A DNA stretch of 64,000 nucleotides. Source: Devosia sp. GTDB taxonomy: Bacteria; Pseudomonadota; Alphaproteobacteria; Rhizobiales; Devosiaceae. The notes beneath the pieces are model-generated. The model searched no databases, was not told where the DNA came from, and worked only from the letters and a program-made list of their open reading frames with translations. The DNA lies in NCBI RefSeq assembly GCF_028290435.1, contig NZ_JAQGJV010000015.1, forward strand, positions 1 to 64,000, given 5' to 3'. Position numbers and translations under genes: made by a program. The number at the start of each line of letters is the position of its first letter. Position 1 is the stretch's first letter. Shown one piece after another: positions 59,352 to 64,000 of this stretch.

Positions 59352-60002
59352 TCAGAGTTTGGCGGCGCGCGGCCCCAGCAGCGCAAAGCCAAGCAGGAAC
59401 GCGGTATAGACTGCCAAGGGCAAAGCCAGCGCATAAATGTCCAGAGTGCGATAGCCAAGTGCGCCAAAGGCGGCCCCGGCGAGCAGCGACGCCCAGACCA
59501 ACAGGTGCTGCGCCCAGCGCCAGGGCGGAGCCTCATGGCGCAAGGCGCGGGCCAGATCCTGGCCGGCGACGAACAAGGTGCCGGTGACGAAGGTAGCGCC
59601 GAGGCGCACCGAGCCTTCCGAGAGCAGTACGGCATTCTGCGCGCCGGCGGCGATGGCAAGCGCCAGCATGGCCTGCGAGGCGGGATAGCCAGCCAGCGTA
59701 AGCGAGAGCGCGGTGACGAGGGCGAGCAGCACCAAGGCAAGGGTGAGGACCGGGCCCCAGTGGCGGCTGGTGAGCGCCAGCGCCGAGCCAGCGAAGCTGC
59801 CGAGGAAGAACAGCAGCACCAGCGACGCCGTCAGTAGCGCCACCGACCAGACGCCATTGACGAGCGCATCGCCAAGCTGGGTGGTATTGCCGCTCATGAA
59901 CGAGGTGTAGAAGCCGCCCAATTTTATGAAGCCGATGGCGTCGATGAACCCCGCGGCAGCGGTGAGCAGGAGGCCGAGGCTGAGCTTGGGGGCGGGGGTC
60001 AC
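59352..60002 (-). CDS. DUF1275 (YoaK) family membrane protein
   Basis: AAGFIDAIGFIKLGGFYTSFMSGNTTQLG. Confidence 0.88.
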   Translation of the reverse strand: MTPAPKLSLGLLLTAAAGFIDAIGFIKLGGFYTSFMSGNTTQLGDALVNGVWSVALLTASLVLLFFLGSFAGSALALTSRHWGPVLTLALVLLALVTALSLTLAGYPASQAMLALAIAAGAQNAVLLSEGSVRLGATFVTGTLFVAGQDLARALRHEAPPWRWAQHLLVWASLLAGAAFGALGYRTLDIYALALPLAVYTAFLLGFALLGPRAAKL

Positions 60003-60056
60003 GCGGGGTCCGATGGGGCAGGAGGGTGAGGCCGGGATCGCTCCCGGCCTCGTGCG

Positions 60057-60929
60057 TCACAGATAGGGTTTGAAGAAGGCCACGGTGGCAGCGACCATTT
60101 CGTCCAGGGTTTGGACGCCGGTGGCAGTATTGAAGCCGTGGTCCATGGGGCGAATCCACAGTTCCTCCGGGCCGTCATGGGCGGCGATGAATTTTTCGCC
60201 GGTGCCGACCGGGATTGCCTCGTCATTCAGTCCCTCGGCGACAAAGAGCGGGCCCTTATAGGCCGCGATTTCTTCGAGCGGGTGGGTGGTGGCGATTTCC
60301 TCGAAATAGGGTTGCTTGAGGTAGAGCGAGAACCCCCAGGGCATGGGCAGTTCGAGCGGTGTCGCGCCGGTCTTGAGGCCGGCGGCGATCTTGTCGGCGC
60401 CGAGCAGCTTGGCAAAGGTCACCTCGGGCTCGCCGACGGCGGCCCAGAGGGCGGTTGCGAGTGGAGTGCCGGTGCGGCCGGCAATGGCGCTGGCGACGAG
60501 GCCGCCCTGGCTCCAGCCGATCACGGCGATCTTGCTGCTATTGACGCGTGGGTCGGCCTTGAGGAAATCGAGCGCGGCGGTCGCGGCGGCGATCTGGCCG
60601 GAATAGGTCATGTCGGCGAATTCGCCGCCGCTATCGCCCGAGCCCGGGAAATCGATGCGCAGGCTGGCATAGCCGGCGTCAGCCAGCAGGCGGGCGGTGC
60701 GGGTGTAGATGCCTTCCTTGACCGAGGGTATTTCCAGTTCGTCGCGGCTGCCGCCGAAGCCATGCAGGAGCAGGATAACCGGCGCCGGGTGGCCGGCGGG
60801 AACGGAAAGGGTGCCGACGATACTAAGGCCATCGACGGGGTAGTTGATCGTCTCTTCTGTCGTCTGTGCCTGCACGGAACTCACCGTCAAACCAATTGCC
60901 ATCATGGCGGGTATCAAGGCTTTGAACAT
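60057..60929 (-). CDS. Secreted alpha/beta hydrolase
   Basis: VILLLHGFGGSRDE; IGWSQGG nucleophile elbow; signal peptide. Confidence 0.9.
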   Translation of the reverse strand: MFKALIPAMMAIGLTVSSVQAQTTEETINYPVDGLSIVGTLSVPAGHPAPVILLLHGFGGSRDELEIPSVKEGIYTRTARLLADAGYASLRIDFPGSGDSGGEFADMTYSGQIAAATAALDFLKADPRVNSSKIAVIGWSQGGLVASAIAGRTGTPLATALWAAVGEPEVTFAKLLGADKIAAGLKTGATPLELPMPWGFSLYLKQPYFEEIATTHPLEEIAAYKGPLFVAEGLNDEAIPVGTGEKFIAAHDGPEELWIRPMDHGFNTATGVQTLDEMVAATVAFFKPYL

Positions 60930-61025
60930 TGTTGCACCATCCCATTGCTTGGCGCCTTGGAGCGCTGGAAAGAGTGTTTAGCCAAATCGGCGACCTGGCA
61001 ACCAGTTCATTGGTCGGCTGCAAAC

Positions 61026-61445
61026 TTAGCCCAGGTGCGCCGCGATAGTCTTGGCGAGGGCGGCAAGTTCGGCATCGTCACCCTTGCCGCCAGCGTGGGG
61101 GGCAAGGGTTTGGCCGTCATAGGACGGGATCAGATGAAAATGCAGGTGGAAGACGCTCTGGCCTGCGGCGGCTTCGTTGGACTGGGCGAAGCGGATTCCA
61201 TCGGCAGCGGTGACGGCGAGGAGAGCTTTTGCGACGCGCTGGACCAGCGGCATGATGGCCGAGAGGGTCGCAGGATCAGCATCGAGCAAGTTGCGGGAGG
61301 CGGTCTTGGGGATGATCAGCAGGTGGCCGCGGGACTGGGGAAAAATGTCCATCATGACGAGAGCGGTGGCGTCCTCGTAGACCTTATGGGCCGGAATTTC
61401 TCCGCGGATGATTTTGGCGAAGATGTTGGAGGGGTCGTAGGTCAT
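61026..61445 (-). CDS. HIT family protein
   Basis: SNIFAKIIRGEIPAHKVYED; QSVFHLHFHLIP (HxHxH). Confidence 0.95.
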   Translation of the reverse strand: MTYDPSNIFAKIIRGEIPAHKVYEDATALVMMDIFPQSRGHLLIIPKTASRNLLDADPATLSAIMPLVQRVAKALLAVTAADGIRFAQSNEAAAGQSVFHLHFHLIPSYDGQTLAPHAGGKGDDAELAALAKTIAAHLG

Positions 61446-61473
61446 GATTCTCTCTCGCGGAGTGAGGATGCGC

Positions 61474-62598
61474 CTATTCGGCTGGTTTCAATTCGTCAGC
61501 GGCGGGCTTCTGGAAATAGCGGAAGCGGAAGTAGTTGAGGAGAGCCAGGCCGGTGAGGGTGACGGGGGCGTATTTGAAGCCGCGACGGATGAAGAACAGG
61601 GCGATGGAGACGGCCGTGCCGGCGCTCATGGCGCCTTTGCCCATGGGGGAGGTGAAGGAGGAAGGGACGATGTGGCGATAGAGCAGGGCGTCGGAGCGAT
61701 AGTAATCGCGGGCGCGGAGGGCAAAGGCGCGCTTGGAGGCGGAATAATCCTTGAGCTCGGCCATGCCCATATCGCCGTGGAACTCGACTTCGGAGCCCAG
61801 GGCCCACACTTCGGGCGGGGCAAGGCGGGTTTTGCCGAGGTCGGTGAACAGGTCGATCAGGTCGGCGAAGGTGACGTAGTTGGCGTTCCAGGCGTCGTCG
61901 GTCTTGGCGCCGTGGGCGAGGATCAGGACGTCGGCGCGCTCGAGTTTTTCGCGCATGGCGGCGGAGTTGCCGGGGGAGAAGTCAGTGCCGGATTTGGCGG
62001 TTTCGACAATGCCGCCGGCCCTGGTCAGGCGGTCGACCATGGCGGAGCCGAAGGCGCCGCTGGCGCCGGTGATGAGGAAGTGGCGGCCCTTGATCTGGCA
62101 TGAAGTGCCGGCGATCAGGTCGAAGATGTTGCTGAAGGACGAGAAGAAGTTGTGCGGATAGACGTGGTGCATGGCGTGGTAGTTGTTATCCACCCAGAGC
62201 AGGCCCTGCTGGCCTCCAACGCGGGACATCGACATGTGGTTGTAGTCGAGGCCTTCTTCCTTGAGGGTCATGCCCAGCATCACGGTGCGGACGACGACCA
62301 CCACCACGATGGGCGGCCACGGGAAAATAGTCAGGAAGATCAGCGTGCCGAGGATCGAGGTTAGGTATTCGGGCAGGATATGGAACCAGATATTGGCCCG
62401 CGCATAGGCCGGGTTGATCTGCATATCGAGGCCGAGGAACTTGTGGTGCACCCAATGCCAGGACGAGAACGTGCGTAGCAGTTGGAAGCGCGAGGTCTCC
62501 CAACGGTGGAGAACCCAATGCAGGGCATCGAACAGCGCCGTCGAGACAACGAAGGCTAAAAATGCTTGGAGCGCGAACGCGATTATGTCCCAGATCAT
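61474..62598 (-). CDS. Bifunctional sterol desaturase / short-chain dehydrogenase fusion
   Basis: His motifs HWVLHR, HWVHH, NYHAMHH then GRHFLITGASGAFGSAMVDRL Rossmann. Confidence 0.85.
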   Translation of the reverse strand: MIWDIIAFALQAFLAFVVSTALFDALHWVLHRWETSRFQLLRTFSSWHWVHHKFLGLDMQINPAYARANIWFHILPEYLTSILGTLIFLTIFPWPPIVVVVVVRTVMLGMTLKEEGLDYNHMSMSRVGGQQGLLWVDNNYHAMHHVYPHNFFSSFSNIFDLIAGTSCQIKGRHFLITGASGAFGSAMVDRLTRAGGIVETAKSGTDFSPGNSAAMREKLERADVLILAHGAKTDDAWNANYVTFADLIDLFTDLGKTRLAPPEVWALGSEVEFHGDMGMAELKDYSASKRAFALRARDYYRSDALLYRHIVPSSFTSPMGKGAMSAGTAVSIALFFIRRGFKYAPVTLTGLALLNYFRFRYFQKPAADELKPAE

Positions 62599-62653
62599 GG
62601 AATTTAGATAAGGCCGTTGGAGGGCGGAGGGAAGGGGCGATAGTGCCGCGCCG

Positions 62654-63892
62654 CTACTTGTCCGTCCGTTCGCCCTTCCGGAACGGCGTGTATTGATCCA
62701 GCATTTCCTGCTGGTGTTCGACCGAGGCGCGTTCCTGTTCGAGGAAATCGGCGACGGCGGCGCGTAGGCCGGGATGGGCGATCCAGTGGACGGAGTAGGT
62801 GCTGGCGGGGGCGTAGCCGCGGGCGAGCTTGTGTTCGCCCTGGGCGCCGGCTTCGACGACCTGAAGCTTGTGCTGGATGGCGAAATCGATGGCCTGATAA
62901 TAGCACAGCTCGAAATGCAGGAACGGGACTTCGCGGATTGCGCCCCAGTTGCGGCCGAAAATGCGATCCGAGCCGAGGAAGTTGATGGCGCCGGCGATGG
63001 GGGTGTCGCCGTCATAGGCCAGCATCAAGACGATGCGGTCGGCCATGGTCTGGTTGAGCAAGGAAAAGAATTTGCGATTGAGGTAGGGGCGGCCCCATTT
63101 GCGGGCGCCGGTGTCCTCGTAAAAATCGTAGAAGGCGTCCCAATGGTGCTCCATCAGGTCGCTCCCGGTCAGCCATTTGATGGTGAGGCCATCGGCCAGC
63201 GCGTCGCGCCGCTCGCGGCGGATGGTCTTGCGTTTGCGCGAGGAGAGGGTTTCGAGGAAATCGTCGAAGGTCGCAAAACCCTCATTGTGCCAGTGGAACT
63301 GGGTATCGACGCGCTTGAGCCAGCCGTCCGACTCGATGAGGTCGGCTTCGGCTTCGGGCACGAAGGTGGCGTGGACCGAGGAGGCATCGCGCTGGATGGC
63401 CAGTTGCTGTGCGGCGGCGAGCAGGGCGGCTTCGATAGCGGCATCGCCCGAGGGCACCAGCAGCTTGGGCGCGGTGGCCGGCGTGAACGGCACCGAGCAT
63501 TGCAGCTTGGGGTAATAGGAGCCGCCCGCGCGCTCTAAGGCATTGGCCCAGCCGTGGTCGAAGACGTATTCGCCCATGGAATGAGATTTGAGGAATAGCG
63601 GCATCAGACCGATCGGCTTGCCGTCGGCATCGTCGATGGTGATGTGCTGGGGTTGCCAGCCGGTTTTGCCGGTGGCGCAGCCGGATTGCTCAAGGGCGAG
63701 GAAAAAGGCGTGGTCCAGGAAGGGGTTGTCCGGCTTACCATTGGTGGACGGCACGAGGCTGTTCCAGACCGCGGCGGGGATGGCCGCGGTCGAGTTATGG
63801 ATAGTGGCCGTATAGGAATTATCTGGCAAGTTCGGGATCGAACCCTTCGAAAACAATCTGGTCAATGTAGGGAGCAGCCGCAAGGGCTTCAA
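62654..63892 (-). CDS. GNAT/FemAB-like (COG3146-type peptidoglycan-recognition) protein; start uncertain
   Basis: LETLSSRKRKTIRRERRDA; FYEDTGARKWGRPYLNRKFF; EAGAQGEHKLARGY. Confidence 0.85.
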   Translation of the reverse strand: MKPLRLLPTLTRLFSKGSIPNLPDNSYTATIHNSTAAIPAAVWNSLVPSTNGKPDNPFLDHAFFLALEQSGCATGKTGWQPQHITIDDADGKPIGLMPLFLKSHSMGEYVFDHGWANALERAGGSYYPKLQCSVPFTPATAPKLLVPSGDAAIEAALLAAAQQLAIQRDASSVHATFVPEAEADLIESDGWLKRVDTQFHWHNEGFATFDDFLETLSSRKRKTIRRERRDALADGLTIKWLTGSDLMEHHWDAFYDFYEDTGARKWGRPYLNRKFFSLLNQTMADRIVLMLAYDGDTPIAGAINFLGSDRIFGRNWGAIREVPFLHFELCYYQAIDFAIQHKLQVVEAGAQGEHKLARGYAPASTYSVHWIAHPGLRAAVADFLEQERASVEHQQEMLDQYTPFRKGERTDK

Positions 63893-64000
63893 CCTTACTG
63901 CGAATGGTCCAGGCGGTCACGGGTTTGCCGAGCGCTCGCCAGAACTTGATTGCGGGCAGTTCGAGCGCATCCTTGTCGCAGGAGATGAAATCGAACTGGG
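63819..64000 (-). CDS. Glycerophosphodiester phosphodiesterase C-terminus (truncated by window edge)
   Basis: Minus-strand frame QFDFISCDKDALELPAIKFWRALGKPVTAWTIRSKVEALAAAPYIDQIVFEGFDPELAR*. Confidence 0.7.
   Translation of the reverse strand, partial: QFDFISCDKDALELPAIKFWRALGKPVTAWTIRSKVEALAAAPYIDQIVFEGFDPELAR

Noticed and set aside
60029-60052. GAGGCCGGGATCGCTCCCGGCCTC hairpin sharing its core with the clpA terminator
   Set aside because: Ordinary GC-rich terminator-like hairpin between two minus-strand genes; similarity to the clpA terminator may be chance or a common terminator core
62599-63015. N-terminal 139-residue extension of the desaturase-SDR ORF
   Set aside because: Ser/Pro-rich out-of-frame reading of the neighbouring FemAB-like gene; true start is the ATG at 62598
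1-64000. CRISPR array, prophage, transposase, defence island or rRNA operon
   Set aside because: No direct-repeat/spacer pattern, integrase, transposase, phage structural genes or rRNA sequence seen on either strand

Overview
The window is a chromosomal segment of a high-GC alphaproteobacterium, probably Hyphomicrobiales and Devosia-like (inferred from gene content and order). It opens inside the S10/spc/alpha ribosomal protein operon: rpsC(partial)-rplP-rpmC-rpsQ-rplN-rplX-rplE-rpsN-rpsH-rplF-rplR-rpsE-rpmD-rplO-secY-adk-rpsM-rpsK-rpoA-rplQ. Next comes mostly core and accessory chromosome: a frameshifted NAD-dependent epimerase, MFS exporters, ornithine decarboxylase, a Deg protease, a rarA-crcB-rluC-HAD-ATP12 operon, folK-folB-folP, an autotransporter, a sulfate ABC transporter without cysA, two GGDEF proteins, rimO, lipB, tRNA-Leu(GAG), pseudoazurin, marR-emrA-emrB, mgtE, two tandem mipZ paralogs, a DacA-type carboxypeptidase with a SPOR tail, clpS-clpA, and a sterol desaturase/SDR fusion. 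I see no rRNA, CRISPR array, prophage or transposase. The most interesting signal is a family of four 130-165 bp long imperfect palindromes (about 35945-36107, 40136-40264, 48563-48705, 49731-49874). They share a core hairpin (GCTTCCGGTGCTCACGTAC-N4-6-GTACG..CGCTCCGGTTCTCGA). Their flanking stems differ completely in sequence between copies, yet each stays self-complementary. Each copy sits exactly at the 3' end of a plus-strand gene, and in two copies the 5' arm includes the stop codon or C-terminal codons. A second dispersed inverted-repeat family (CCCGCGGGTCAAGCCCGCGGG type) has three copies. All calls come from reading the sequence; no database search was run.
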